Notes: generated from the sequence alone by a model not told the origin. A stretch of DNA of 64,000 nt from Pseudomonadota bacterium (GCA_016703895.1 JADJBE010000003.1:124001-188000); one strand, 5' to 3'. Positions 18,528 through 27,606 are shown, counted from the first letter of the stretch. Numbers and translations: made by a program.

Positions 18528-19214
18528 ATGATACCCGATGCGTCCACATTTTCGCCGCTTGGCGCTGCCTCCATCCCTTTGACACAGTATTTCGAGATCC
18601 ATCCGGTCAACCCGCAAGCTCGACTGGTCAGCCAAGCGGTCGAGATCATCCGTGCGGGTGGGCTGATTGCCTATCCAACTGACTCTTGCTACGCGCTCGG
18701 CTGCCATATCGGCGACAAAGAGGCTCTCGAGCGCATTCGTCGCATACGCAAGACCGACCGGCACCATCACTTCACCTTGGTCTGTGACAATCTAGCGCAG
18801 GTTGCCCGCTACGCGCGCCTCGGCAACGCAGAGTTTCGCATGCTGAAGTCAGTCACCCCGGGGCCCTACACGTTCTTGTTGCCGGCTACCCGCGAGACGC
18901 CGCGGCGCGTGCAGCACGATCGGCGCCGGACGATCGGTGTGCGAATTCCCAACCATGCGGTCGCGCTCGCACTCCTTGCTGAGCTTGGTGAGCCGCTGAT
19001 GAGCTCGACGCTCGCGTTGCCGGGCGACGATTTGCCGCTGACGGACGGGGCGGCTATTCGGGACCGACTGGACCGTTTAGTCGATGCGGTACTCGACGCG
19101 GGGCATTGCGGTATCGAGCCGACGACCGTGGTTGATCTTGCAGTGCTGCCACCTACGGTGGTGCGTGCGGGACGCGGCAGCTTGGAGCCGCTCGGCCTGT
19201 CGGCTCCTGTATAA
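18528..19214 (+). CDS. yciO: YciO/YrdC/Sua5 family protein
   Basis: 228 residues from ATG 18528. TTG 18579 would give the N-terminus TQYFEIHPVNPQ, which aligns with the start of E. coli YciO, so the true start may be there. The Sua5/YrdC fold (GGLIAYPTDSCYALGC, TPGPYTFLLPAT, RRTIGVRIPNH) binds nucleotides and RNA. YrdC and Sua5 make threonylcarbamoyl-AMP, but the cellular role of YciO is less clear. yciO next to trpS is common in gammaproteobacteria. Confidence 0.9.
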   Translation: MIPDASTFSPLGAASIPLTQYFEIHPVNPQARLVSQAVEIIRAGGLIAYPTDSCYALGCHIGDKEALERIRRIRKTDRHHHFTLVCDNLAQVARYARLGNAEFRMLKSVTPGPYTFLLPATRETPRRVQHDRRRTIGVRIPNHAVALALLAELGEPLMSSTLALPGDDLPLTDGAAIRDRLDRLVDAVLDAGHCGIEPTTVVDLAVLPPTVVRAGRGSLEPLGLSAPV

Positions 19215-19215
19215 T
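19210..19215 (+). promoter_or_regulatory. perfect -10 hexamer ahead of trpS
   Basis: TATAAT overlaps the yciO stop and ends 11 bases before the trpS ATG. No good -35 at normal spacing and no Shine-Dalgarno are seen. If used, the trpS mRNA would be leaderless or nearly so. Confidence 0.35.
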
Positions 19216-19226
19216 TCGGGTCTTCC

Positions 19227-20441
19227 ATGAGCGCAAATCCGCAAACCAAACGCGTCCTGTCCGGGATGCGGCCGACAGGTCGGCTACACCTCGGCAACTA
19301 TCACGGTGCCCTCAAGAACTGGACCGATCTGCAGTACCAGTATGAGTGCTTTTTTTTCGTCGCGGACTGGCACGCGCTCACGACGGGCTACGACGATACG
19401 AGTCAGCTGCCAAAGTTCACGCATGAGATGCTGATCGACTGGTTGGCTGCCGGTCTCAACCCATCCGTGAGCACAATCTTCGTGCAGTCGCTGGTGCCGG
19501 AGCACGCAGAATTGCATCTGCTCTTGTCGATGATCACCCCGTTGGGCTGGCTGGAACGCGTACCTACCTATAAGGATCAGCAGAGCGAGCTGGCCGAGAA
19601 GGACCTCACGACTTACGGTTTCCTGGGTTATCCGTTGCTGCAGAGCGCCGACATCCTGCTATACCGGGCTGCGTTCGTGCCGGTGGGCGAGGATCAGGTA
19701 GCGCATGTCGAGGTGACTCGCGAGATCGCACGGCGCTTCAACCATCTGTTCGGACGTGCGCCCGATTTTGAGGAAAAGGCCGAGCACGCCATCGCGGTGC
19801 TGGGTGGCCGAAATAGCTCGATGTATCGGCAGCTGCGCAAGAAGTATCAAGAAAGTGGCGACGCAGGTGCGATCGACAAGGGGCGCGCGCTGGTGGAGAG
19901 CAACACCCGTCTGACCGTGGCCGATCGAGAGCGCTTGTTAGGCTATCTGGAGGGCTCCAGTGTCTCGATTCTACCGGAGCCACAGGTGTTGCTAACGACT
20001 TCGCCGCGAATGCCTGGCCTCGATGGGCGGAAAATGTCCAAGTCCTACGGCAATACGATCGGCTTGCGCGAAGAGCTGGACTCGGTGGTGAAGAAGCTGA
20101 AGACCATGACCACGGATCCAGCGCGCGTGCGCCGCACCGATCCGGGTGATCCCGAGAAATGCCCTGTCTGGGACTTGCACAAGATCTATTCCGATGCAGC
20201 CACGCAATCCTGGGTGCAATCCGGCTGCCGGTCTGCGAGCATTGGTTGTCTGGAATGCAAGCAGCCGCTGATCGACAAGGTCGTGGCGGAAGTCGGCGGC
20301 ATGCGTGAGCGTGCGCGCGAATTTGAAGAGAACCCGGATCTGGTGCGCAATATCGTCTCCGACGGCTGTGAGAAGGCGCGCGATGCGGCCCGGGCCACGC
20401 TTGACGAGGTGCGCCGCGCGATGCATTTGCGGTTCGAGTGA
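19227..20441 (+). CDS. trpS: tryptophanyl-tRNA synthetase
   Basis: 404 residues, about 60-70 longer than E. coli TrpS. The extra length is an insert near residues 180-235, between the RAPDFEEKAEH region and the LPEPQVLLTTSPRMPGLDG segment, as in the longer TrpS of several proteobacteria. Class I motifs are HLGNYHG (HIGH-like) and KMSKS. It charges tRNA(Trp). It starts 12 bases after yciO with no clear ribosome binding site, and it is followed by scpA after 27 bases. Confidence 0.97.
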   Translation: MSANPQTKRVLSGMRPTGRLHLGNYHGALKNWTDLQYQYECFFFVADWHALTTGYDDTSQLPKFTHEMLIDWLAAGLNPSVSTIFVQSLVPEHAELHLLLSMITPLGWLERVPTYKDQQSELAEKDLTTYGFLGYPLLQSADILLYRAAFVPVGEDQVAHVEVTREIARRFNHLFGRAPDFEEKAEHAIAVLGGRNSSMYRQLRKKYQESGDAGAIDKGRALVESNTRLTVADRERLLGYLEGSSVSILPEPQVLLTTSPRMPGLDGRKMSKSYGNTIGLREELDSVVKKLKTMTTDPARVRRTDPGDPEKCPVWDLHKIYSDAATQSWVQSGCRSASIGCLECKQPLIDKVVAEVGGMRERAREFEENPDLVRNIVSDGCEKARDAARATLDEVRRAMHLRFE

Positions 20442-20468
20442 CACAAATTACCGAGGAAGGATTTTTGA

Positions 20469-21500
20469 GTGGCCAAACCTGAACTCAGGATCGTTGCGTC
20501 CAATCCGCCCGAGGCTGCCCCCGCGGCTACGCCATCGCCCGAGCAGGTGGAGATGCCGTTCGCCGTGATCAACGGCGAGCCGCTGACGCAGCTACCGAAA
20601 GACCTCTACATTCCGCCGCAGGCGCTCGAGGTGTTTCTCGAGGCGTTTGAAGGACCGCTCGATCTACTGCTATACATGATTCGTCGTCAGGGTCTGAATA
20701 TCCTCGATATTCCGATCGCGGACATCACGCGTCAGTACATGGATTACATCGGGCTGATGCATGAGATGCAGCTCGAGCTAGCGGGTGAGTATCTGGTGAT
20801 GGCGGCCACGCTTGCTGAGATCAAGTCACGCATGCTGCTGCCGCGTGCGGCCGACCCGGACAATGGTGAAGAGTCCGACCCGCGAGCGGAACTCGTGCGG
20901 CGACTGCAACAGTACGAACGGTTCAAACGCGCCGCGGAGAGTATCGATCGGTTGCCACGTATCGAACGCGATACCTGGCCAGCGACGGTCGACTTCAGTG
21001 CGCGTGGCGCCGCGCGCCCGGTGCCGCAGGTTGCACTGCAGGAAATGCTGCTTGCTTTTCGTGACGTCGTGCAACGTGCCGAGTTGTTTGCGCATCACCA
21101 TGTGCAGCGCGAGCGATTATCGGTGCGCGAGCGGATGTCGAGTATTCTGGCGGCCCTTGAGCGGTCCAGTTTTGTCGAGTTCGGGCAGTTGTTTCGTCCC
21201 GAGGAAGGTCGGATGGGCGTGACGATCACCTTCGTTGCGATTCTTGAGATGATGCGCGAAGGCTTGATCGATATCGTGCAGTCCGAGCCTTACGCACCGT
21301 TGCACGTACGGGCCGCAACTGCGGATCGTGGACTAAAGTTGGTCAAGCGTGCTGACGACATTGCAATATCGTCTGTCGATGAGTCGGCGGAAGTCGAATC
21401 TGCGTCAGTCGATGCTGCGTTTGATGACGAAACAAATGACGATACTGATGATGAGCTCGTCGACGACGAGTTGAGTTTGGACGATGGGGGCAAGGAATGA
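20469..21500 (+). CDS. scpA: segregation and condensation protein A
   Basis: 343 residues with a GTG start. ScpA is the kleisin that bridges the SMC heads. The conserved kleisin N-terminus is FEGPLDLLLYMIRRQGLNILD near residue 56, and the C-terminal winged helix is near residues 215-275. The last 50 residues are very acidic. GAGGAAGGA upstream is a strong ribosome binding site. It overlaps scpB by 4 bases (ATGA), implying co-translation. Confidence 0.95.
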   Translation: MAKPELRIVASNPPEAAPAATPSPEQVEMPFAVINGEPLTQLPKDLYIPPQALEVFLEAFEGPLDLLLYMIRRQGLNILDIPIADITRQYMDYIGLMHEMQLELAGEYLVMAATLAEIKSRMLLPRAADPDNGEESDPRAELVRRLQQYERFKRAAESIDRLPRIERDTWPATVDFSARGAARPVPQVALQEMLLAFRDVVQRAELFAHHHVQRERLSVRERMSSILAALERSSFVEFGQLFRPEEGRMGVTITFVAILEMMREGLIDIVQSEPYAPLHVRAATADRGLKLVKRADDIAISSVDESAEVESASVDAAFDDETNDDTDDELVDDELSLDDGGKE

Positions 21501-22300
21501 GTGATTCGTACGTCAGAAATGTGATCGAAGCGGCCCTCTTGGCGGCGCAACGTCCGGTGCCGGTCGCGGAGGTGGCGCAGTTATTCAATGAAGCGGACCG
21601 TCCGGATTTGCAGACAGTACGCGCGGCACTCGCGACACTGGCCGAGGAGTACCAAGGGCGCGGCATTGAAATTCGCGAGACGGCCAGCGGTTTTCGTGTC
21701 CAGGTACGCGGTGAGTTCGCAACCGAAGTCGCCCGTCTTTGGCCTGAGCGCCCGCAGCGATACACCCGCGCGCTGTTGGAAACGCTTGCGTTGATCGCGT
21801 ACCGACAGCCGATCACACGTGCGGAGATCGAGCAGGTACGCGGTGTCGCTGTGAACTCCAGCATCATTGGCACGCTGATGGAGCGTGGCTGGATTCGGGT
21901 TGTTGGACATCGTGATGTGCCTGGACATCCGGAGGTGTTAGGGACGACCAAGGATTTCCTCGATTACTTCAACTTGAAGTCGATCGACGAATTACCGCCG
22001 TTGGCCGAGCTCAAGGAGATTGGTGATTTCAATTTGCCCCTAGATCTGACGGGCGCGGGCGAGGTGAGTGCGGGCGCTGACGCGGCAGCGTCGGCTGAGC
22101 TGTCGAGCGCGCCATCTGCGGGTGAAGATGCCGGCGCAACGCCAGAGGTTGAAGACGACGACCCTGAGCAAGTGGCGGGCACCGACGCGCTTGCCGATAG
22201 TGAGTCGGGCGATGACGAGGCGGGCGACGATGAGGATGCGTCAGGTGACTTACGGGCTGCGCCGGGTCTTGTGGCTGCGCCGCCGCGACATGACGATTGA
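21497..22300 (+). CDS. scpB: segregation and condensation protein B
   Basis: 267 residues. ScpB dimers bind ScpA in the SMC complex. The two winged-helix domains are visible in the first 180 residues (VIEAALLAAQRPVPVAEVAQLF, LLETLALIAYRQPITRAEIEQV, LGTTKDFLDYFNL). The last 80 residues form an acidic Ala/Glu/Asp-rich tail of no known function. The start overlaps the scpA stop and the stop overlaps the next start. Confidence 0.95.
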   Translation: MSDSYVRNVIEAALLAAQRPVPVAEVAQLFNEADRPDLQTVRAALATLAEEYQGRGIEIRETASGFRVQVRGEFATEVARLWPERPQRYTRALLETLALIAYRQPITRAEIEQVRGVAVNSSIIGTLMERGWIRVVGHRDVPGHPEVLGTTKDFLDYFNLKSIDELPPLAELKEIGDFNLPLDLTGAGEVSAGADAAASAELSSAPSAGEDAGATPEVEDDDPEQVAGTDALADSESGDDEAGDDEDASGDLRAAPGLVAAPPRHDD

Positions 22301-23088
22301 GCGCAATTCGCGACAAAGTGTCTGCCGGCGAACGTCTGCAGAAGGCGCTCGCCCAACTCGGATTGGGCTCACGCCGCGAGATTGAAACCTGGATCCAGGC
22401 GGGCCGGCTGACGATCAACGGTCAAGTCGCCGCCTTGGGCGCGCGCGTGCAGGCTGGCGATGAGGTTCGTCTTGATGGGCGGTTGATTCGACGCCGCCGG
22501 GCCGCACCCGAGCAGGTGTTGCTCTGTCATCGCTCACCCGGCGATGATTCATTGGTTGAGCGGCTGCCAAAAAGTGCTGGGCGACGTTTTATCGCCATCA
22601 GCCCCATGCCGCGCATTGATGGGGGTTTGGAACTGTTGACGTCGGACGGCGAGTTGGCGCTGGAATTGCAGCGCTGTGTGAAAGACCAGGTCTGTGAGTT
22701 CAGTGTCCGCGTAAATGGTGTACTCAGCGAAGCACATCTGGATGGCCTGCGCGGTGGGCAGCTCGACGGCGCTAACCATGTCGACGTGCAGGCGGTGGAG
22801 TTTGACGAGGCGGACGAGGAGTCAACGGCCGCCAACCGTTGGTACCGGTTGCGCGCGCGCGGTGCCAGTGGCAAGGACGTACGACAGCTATTCGAGCGGC
22901 AGGGCGCGATCGTTAGTCGAATCCTGCGCACCCATTTCGGACCGATTAGTCTGGAACGCGGACTGGCACGCGGCCAGCACCGGGCGTTGACTGCCAGCGA
23001 GCTTGTGGCTTTGGTGCCAAGGTTGGCGCCACCGCCGGTGGTCAAAGCCGCTGCGCGTCGAAAGCGCGCCCCGTCACGCCGCGGCTAA
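22297..23088 (+). CDS. RluB/RsuA-family protein with apparent loss of the catalytic Asp
   Basis: 263 residues. An S4 RNA-binding domain (ERLQKALAQLGLGSRREIE) is followed by an RsuA/RluB-type pseudouridine synthase domain. Active members have GRLD followed by a stretch ending in LLLLT-DG. Here the ungapped equivalent is SPMPRIDGGLELLTSDG, with Pro at the catalytic Asp. The short KPEG loop upstream is also reduced. Later family motifs (ASGKDVRQLFERQGAIVSR) remain. It sits where rluB usually lies, after scpB with a 4-base overlap. It may be an rRNA-binding pseudoenzyme, or the Asp of PRID may substitute. I left the symbol blank because activity is doubtful. Confidence 0.85.
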   Translation: MSAIRDKVSAGERLQKALAQLGLGSRREIETWIQAGRLTINGQVAALGARVQAGDEVRLDGRLIRRRRAAPEQVLLCHRSPGDDSLVERLPKSAGRRFIAISPMPRIDGGLELLTSDGELALELQRCVKDQVCEFSVRVNGVLSEAHLDGLRGGQLDGANHVDVQAVEFDEADEESTAANRWYRLRARGASGKDVRQLFERQGAIVSRILRTHFGPISLERGLARGQHRALTASELVALVPRLAPPPVVKAAARRKRAPSRRG

Positions 23089-23812
23089 CTGGCCCTAACA
23101 ACGCGATGTAGGGCGCCGTGATGGACTCGGGCGTCGCCAAGCGAGCCAGGTCTTCCGATGGGTAAGCAGCACGGCGCATGGCGGTGCGAGTCGCCCCGGG
23201 GTTGATGGTGTTGACGCTGATCGGGGTCGTGCCTTCTAGTTCATGCGCGAGTACTTGGGACAGCCCTTCGATCGCGAACTTTGATACGGCGTATGCACCC
23301 CAATAGGCGCGGCCGCGCCGACCCACGCTGCTGGAAGTGAATAGTACCCGCGCATCGGCTGATTGCTTGAGCGCCGGTAGCAGGACTTGCGTCAAAGCAA
23401 ACGCTGCGGTGACATTGACGTGCATGACGCGTGCGAACAGTGGCACGTCGTAATCCCCAACCGTGCTCAAGGTGCCCAAGATCGCCGCGTTATGCAGCAG
23501 ACCGTCCAGTCTGCCAAACCGCGTCAGCAACGCATCGGCCAGCTGATCGTAGTCCTTGGCGACTGCTCGCTCCAGGTCGAGTTGCGCAATGCTGGCTTCA
23601 CCGGCGCCGAGGGCGCTGATTTCCGCGTGGACGTTGTCGAGCTTCTTCGCCGAGCGGCCAACCAGTACCACGTTGGCGTGGGCGGCTGCACAGGCGAGGG
23701 CGACGGCGCGTCCGATGCCGCTGCTGGCACCCGTGATCAGGATGACACGACCTTCCAGGGCTCGGGGTTTGGGTTGGTAGTCGCGGGGGTCGAATGCGTC
23801 GGGTGCGGTCAC
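23042..23812 (-). CDS. short-chain dehydrogenase/reductase, YciK-like
   Basis: 256 residues. The Rossmann motif is ITGASSGIGRAVALAC near residue 24. Further motifs are HNAAILG near 104 and the catalytic Ser-Tyr-Lys in SSSVGRRGRAYWGAYAVSK. Substrate unknown; E. coli YciK is a close structural type. GTG 23812 overlaps the stop of the upstream gene (GTGA). Its 3' end overlaps the 3' end of the RluB-like gene by 47 bases on the opposite strand. Confidence 0.9.
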   Translation of the reverse strand: MTAPDAFDPRDYQPKPRALEGRVILITGASSGIGRAVALACAAAHANVVLVGRSAKKLDNVHAEISALGAGEASIAQLDLERAVAKDYDQLADALLTRFGRLDGLLHNAAILGTLSTVGDYDVPLFARVMHVNVTAAFALTQVLLPALKQSADARVLFTSSSVGRRGRAYWGAYAVSKFAIEGLSQVLAHELEGTTPISVNTINPGATRTAMRRAAYPSEDLARLATPESITAPYIALLGPVSRGVTGRAFDAQRL

Positions 23813-24651
23813 AGTAAATCTCGACTCATCAAAGGAGGTAGTTGAAAGGCTTGGCGGCATGCGCGTCTTGCAAAGCGCCATGCTCGCAGGTTGGCGCGCA
23901 GCATCGACCAAGGCGTAGCGACCGGCTGGTCTGGCTGGCGCGCTAGGGCATCATAGCTGCATCCAAGCCACACGAGAACCGAGGCCAGCGTTGCCTGCTG
24001 CTCGCGCGGCAAGGATGCGACTGCGGTGTGCAGCTGCGCGCGCGCGTCACGCATGAGCGTGCTGGGTTGTATGGTTGACATAGTTAGAGCGGCATTGCCT
24101 TCGCTGCTGCCGCTGCCGCAGACGCGACGTGAAGCGCGCTCTAGCCCGAGCGCTTGGCCCGCTGTTGCGGCAAAGTGGCGCACGGCATCGCGCGCTGTCC
24201 CGTCCGCACCGCCATTCAATTGTGCTTGCTGGCGCAGGGATTCGACCACTGGCTCGAAGATCGCAAGCGACCACGCTTGAGCATGGTGGTCCGCTGCTTG
24301 CTGCGAGGGCAGCGTTGCCGCGGCCAAGTCCCACCGCAGCGTGGCAACCAACGCGCGCAGATCAGGTTGCCCCAGCCCCTGTTGCAGGCGTGCGGTACAC
24401 AGACTCTCTGTCAGGGGATGGCGGGCGGCGCCGGCGATCAACTGCTCAGCTTCGGCTTGCCACCAGTCCAGCCGTGCATGGGCCACCGCATGGTCGATCC
24501 CGGAGCGCACGCTGGCGCTCAATTCATATTCCAAGGCGAACGTCAGCTCGACCATCGGACGTTGTTCAGGCCGCGCGTACAGCCAGGCAAAGTAGCGGGG
24601 CGACCCAGGCGGTGTTGCTGCGGCGAAGGGCTCGATGGCCGCGGCAATCAC
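23809..24651 (-). CDS. squalene/phytoene synthase-like protein, probably non-catalytic
   Basis: 280 residues. The first 100 resemble the trans-isoprenyl (squalene/phytoene synthase) fold (RYFAWLYARPEQRPMV, ARLDWWQAEAEQL, HPLTESL). The Asp-rich DxxxD motifs that bind the diphosphate of active synthases are not visible. Homologues without these motifs act as assembly factors, such as NDUFAF6 in mitochondria, so an enzyme role is not assured. It lies between rmuC (4-base overlap) and the SDR (3-base overlap), in a run leading to ubiG. A role near quinone or respiratory metabolism is only a guess. Confidence 0.65.
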   Translation of the reverse strand: MIAAAIEPFAAATPPGSPRYFAWLYARPEQRPMVELTFALEYELSASVRSGIDHAVAHARLDWWQAEAEQLIAGAARHPLTESLCTARLQQGLGQPDLRALVATLRWDLAAATLPSQQAADHHAQAWSLAIFEPVVESLRQQAQLNGGADGTARDAVRHFAATAGQALGLERASRRVCGSGSSEGNAALTMSTIQPSTLMRDARAQLHTAVASLPREQQATLASVLVWLGCSYDALARQPDQPVATPWSMLRANLRAWRFARRACRQAFQLPPLMSRDLL

Positions 24652-25952
24652 GCGCTGCTATCTCCAGTCTCCACCTTGTCGGGCGAGTCTGTCCCAAGGG
24701 CCGGCGTGCGCACCAGTCGCTCGATGGGCTCGATCACAGGCAGTGGCGCGTCGGAAGTCACACCAAGCTCGGGGAAACGCCGCGCCTGCGGCATCACGTT
24801 GCGTTCGAGTGAGCCGACCGCCGCGTTGTAGGTATCTACCGCGCCCGCCAGCGACTTGCCTAACTTCGTCAAATGCTGCGCAAACGTGCTCAGCCGGTTG
24901 TGCAGGTCCTGACCCAGTTGACGTATCGTTGCCGCGTTATCGGCGACTTGCGATTGCCGCCAACTGTAAGCGACCACTTTGAGAACGGCCATCAAGGTCG
25001 ACGGGGTGGCGATAATGACGCTGCGCTTGAGAGCCTGATCGACGATCTCAGGATTCTCGGCCAAGGCTGCTGACAGGAATTGATCGCCCGGCAAGAACAG
25101 GATTGCAAAGTCCGGACTGCGTTCAAATTGGGCCCAGTAGCTCTTGTTAGATAGGTCGCGCACGCGAGCTTCAACCTGCCGCGCATGGCGCACGAGGGCC
25201 GCCCGACGCACGGTATCATCGTCGGCCTCGATTGCTTCCAGATACGCGTCAAACGGCGTCTTGGCGTCAACCACCAGGTCGCGCTGGTCCGGCAGGTGCA
25301 CCACTAGATCCGGCCGCTGACTGCGCTCGCCGGTGTCTACCTGTAGCTGCTCGGTGAAATCACAGTGCTCGGACAGGCCCGCCAGCTCAACCACGCGCCG
25401 CAGCGTGATCTCGCCCCAGCGGCCGCGGACCTCGGGCCGGCGTAACGCGGTCGCAAGATTGCGTGTCTCGCGCGCCAACTGGGCTTGGCCCTGCCCCAGA
25501 CTTTCGATATGGCCGCGCAACGCGCCAAAGGTCGCCATCCGTTCCCGTTCGAGTACTTGTACCTGCTGCTCTGCCTTCATCAACGCCTGCCTGATCGGGT
25601 CAAGCATCTGGCCGATCGCAGTTTCGCGTTCTTTGAGGCTTGCTTGCGCGGCAACCTGTTCGCGGCTCAGCGACTCGCGCGCCAGGCGCAGGAAGGTCTC
25701 GCTGTTGTTGCGCAACGAGTTGTCGGCCAGATCGTCGAAGGCGGCTCGCAAGCGCGACTCGCTTTGTGCCAGCAATTCGCCCGCGCGTGCGAGCTGTTGT
25801 TCCTCCGACTGCAAACGCGCCTCGGCGGCCGCGAGTTCGGCGCGCAACTGTTCGCTACGCTTGCCGGCCCGCAGCGCGGCAACTAGATAGCCAAGCAGCG
25901 CTCCTAACAGGAACCCCGCGACCAGCACCAGTACGAGTTGCAGGCTGCTCAA
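24648..25952 (-). CDS. rmuC: DNA recombination protein RmuC
   Basis: 434 residues. An N-terminal membrane helix (about 5-27), a long coiled coil (30-160), then the RmuC domain (about 165-370). The domain includes RGRWGEITLRRVVELAGL, DLVVDAKTPFDAYLEA and PDFAILFLPGDQFLSAAL. RmuC limits inverted-repeat recombination in E. coli and is thought to be a nuclease-like, PD-(D/E)XK-related protein. It overlaps the next gene downstream by 4 bases. Confidence 0.94.
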   Translation of the reverse strand: MSSLQLVLVLVAGFLLGALLGYLVAALRAGKRSEQLRAELAAAEARLQSEEQQLARAGELLAQSESRLRAAFDDLADNSLRNNSETFLRLARESLSREQVAAQASLKERETAIGQMLDPIRQALMKAEQQVQVLERERMATFGALRGHIESLGQGQAQLARETRNLATALRRPEVRGRWGEITLRRVVELAGLSEHCDFTEQLQVDTGERSQRPDLVVHLPDQRDLVVDAKTPFDAYLEAIEADDDTVRRAALVRHARQVEARVRDLSNKSYWAQFERSPDFAILFLPGDQFLSAALAENPEIVDQALKRSVIIATPSTLMAVLKVVAYSWRQSQVADNAATIRQLGQDLHNRLSTFAQHLTKLGKSLAGAVDTYNAAVGSLERNVMPQARRFPELGVTSDAPLPVIEPIERLVRTPALGTDSPDKVETGDSSA

Positions 25953-25961
25953 GCTGCGGTC

Positions 25962-26669
25962 CTACTCACCGCGAGAGGGCTGCAGATAGCCGAGTAATTC
26001 CCCCGGATGATCGGTGCCACCGTGCTGTGGCCACTGTGCCAGGTCATCGCCCGGTGCGAGATAGCCGTAGCGGGCAACGATCGCCCGCATGCCAGCCGCC
26101 GCAGCCGCTTGCATGTCTCGCTCCGCATCGCCCACATACAGACAAGCTGCTGGGTGGACGCCGAGCAACTCGGCGGCATGCAGCAATGGGCGTGGATGGG
26201 GTTTGCGTTCGGGCAGCGTATCGCCGCTCACCACGCAGGCGGCGCGCCGATCGAGCTCCAGGGCGCGCAGTAACGGCTCCGTCAGCCAGCCGGGCTTGTT
26301 AGTCACGATACCCCAAGGGCGGTCGCTGGCTTCGATGGCAGCCAACACCGCGTCCATGCCCGCAAATGGCCGGGTTGCTTGCGCGAGGCTCGTGGAATAG
26401 AGCGCCAGGAAACGTAGTCGCCGGCGTTCGAACTCCTGCTCGGCGCGCGCTGCGTCGCCCGGCTGGTCAGTGGCCGCCGCAAAGCCGAGTGTCACCAGTG
26501 CTTTGGCGCCGTTCGAGACGTGTGGTCGAATGATGTCTGGCGGTAACTGCGCCCGGCCTTCTTCTTGCAGCAGTGCGTTGAGCGCGGCGCCCATGTCGAG
26601 GGCTGTGTCGAGCAGCGTGCCATCCAGATCAAACAGCACGGCCTCAACGGGTACACCTGCGTGGCTCAC
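25962..26669 (-). CDS. gph: phosphoglycolate phosphatase, HAD family
   Basis: 235 residues. The HAD motifs are in order: FDLDGTLLDT near residue 13, a Thr in TNKPG, KPHPRPLL, and VGDAERDMQAA. The helical cap lies between motifs I and II. Gph removes 2-phosphoglycolate produced during repair or oxygenase reactions. The exact substrate of HAD enzymes is hard to fix from sequence, but the ubiG-gph pair is a standard gammaproteobacterial arrangement. The start overlaps ubiG by 4 bases. Confidence 0.9.
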   Translation of the reverse strand: MSHAGVPVEAVLFDLDGTLLDTALDMGAALNALLQEEGRAQLPPDIIRPHVSNGAKALVTLGFAAATDQPGDAARAEQEFERRRLRFLALYSTSLAQATRPFAGMDAVLAAIEASDRPWGIVTNKPGWLTEPLLRALELDRRAACVVSGDTLPERKPHPRPLLHAAELLGVHPAACLYVGDAERDMQAAAAAGMRAIVARYGYLAPGDDLAQWPQHGGTDHPGELLGYLQPSRGE

Positions 26670-27433
26670 GTTCGCGCCCCGTCGTCGGCGCTACTATCAT
26701 CACTGGCGCGCGGCGCGACCAACTGCATGATGTAGTTGACGTCAGGGTTACCGTCCAGTGACGCCGTGTCGCTGAATGGGTCGTAATGCAAACCACCGAT
26801 GTCGCTCACCGCCAGTCCCGCCGACCGACCGTAGGCTGCGAGTTCCGACGGTCGAATGAAACGCTCGTAGTCGTGCGTGCCGCGCGCCACTAGCCTGGTC
26901 AAGTACTCCGCTCCAACAATAGCCAGTGCGAACGCTTTTGGGTTGCGGTTGATGGTCGAGACGAATAGCGAGGCGCCAGGCGCGAGTACCGCAGCGAGCG
27001 ATTCGACCGTGGCTGCTGGGTCCGGCACGTGCTCCAGCATTTCCATGCAGGTGACGACGTCGAACTTGACTCCGGTGGCCGCGATCGCCTCGGCGCTGGT
27101 TAGTCGGTAGTCGATCTCCAGCTTGGCTTCGAGGGCGTGCAGCCGCGCAGTTTCTACCATGCCCGGGGCCAGATCGATTGCGGTCACATGGCTACCCGCC
27201 CGGCGCAGTGCCTCAGCCAACAGACCGCCGCCACAGCCGACGTCGAGCACCCGCTCGAGGGGGGTCCGCTCGCTGATGAATCGCAAACGGACCGGGTTGA
27301 GACGGTGCAGGGGCTTGAACTCACCGTCAGGGTCCCAAAAACGGTGCGCGCTGGCATGAAAACGGGCGATCTCAGCACGGTCGGCGCCCGGCGGCGTGGA
27401 GTCGGCTGTTGGGTTGTCCGGAGGGTGCCGCAT
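26666..27433 (-). CDS. ubiG: ubiquinone biosynthesis O-methyltransferase UbiG
   Basis: 255 residues. UbiG does both O-methylations in ubiquinone synthesis. SAM-binding motif I is VLDVGCGGGLLAEAL near residue 60, and FDVVTCMEMLEHVPDP and SLFVSTINRNPKA are UbiG hallmarks. FWDPDGEFKPLHRLNPVRL near residue 32 is the conserved N-terminal signature. I chose ATG 27433 over an upstream TTG. It is divergent from gyrA, as in E. coli and relatives. Confidence 0.95.
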   Translation of the reverse strand: MRHPPDNPTADSTPPGADRAEIARFHASAHRFWDPDGEFKPLHRLNPVRLRFISERTPLERVLDVGCGGGLLAEALRRAGSHVTAIDLAPGMVETARLHALEAKLEIDYRLTSAEAIAATGVKFDVVTCMEMLEHVPDPAATVESLAAVLAPGASLFVSTINRNPKAFALAIVGAEYLTRLVARGTHDYERFIRPSELAAYGRSAGLAVSDIGGLHYDPFSDTASLDGNPDVNYIMQLVAPRASDDSSADDGART

Positions 27434-27606
27434 GGGTGCAAAAATCAATCACCGTGGTCGGCTTGCAGTATAGCGTCTGTTGGTGGCTGAAAGGCGCGGA
27501 AAGGCACTTGCTTGTGTTAGAATTGCGCTTGCATTTGCAGCTTCAGAAATCCCCACGATGATCTGTCCAAGACCCCGCCTTTTCGCCCGCGTCGCGGCTC
27601 GTTCTC

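Noticed and set aside
27495..27523. gyrA promoter with -10 TAGAAT at 27518
   Set aside because: The hexamer is fair but no -35 is present at 16-18 bases, so I did not list it.
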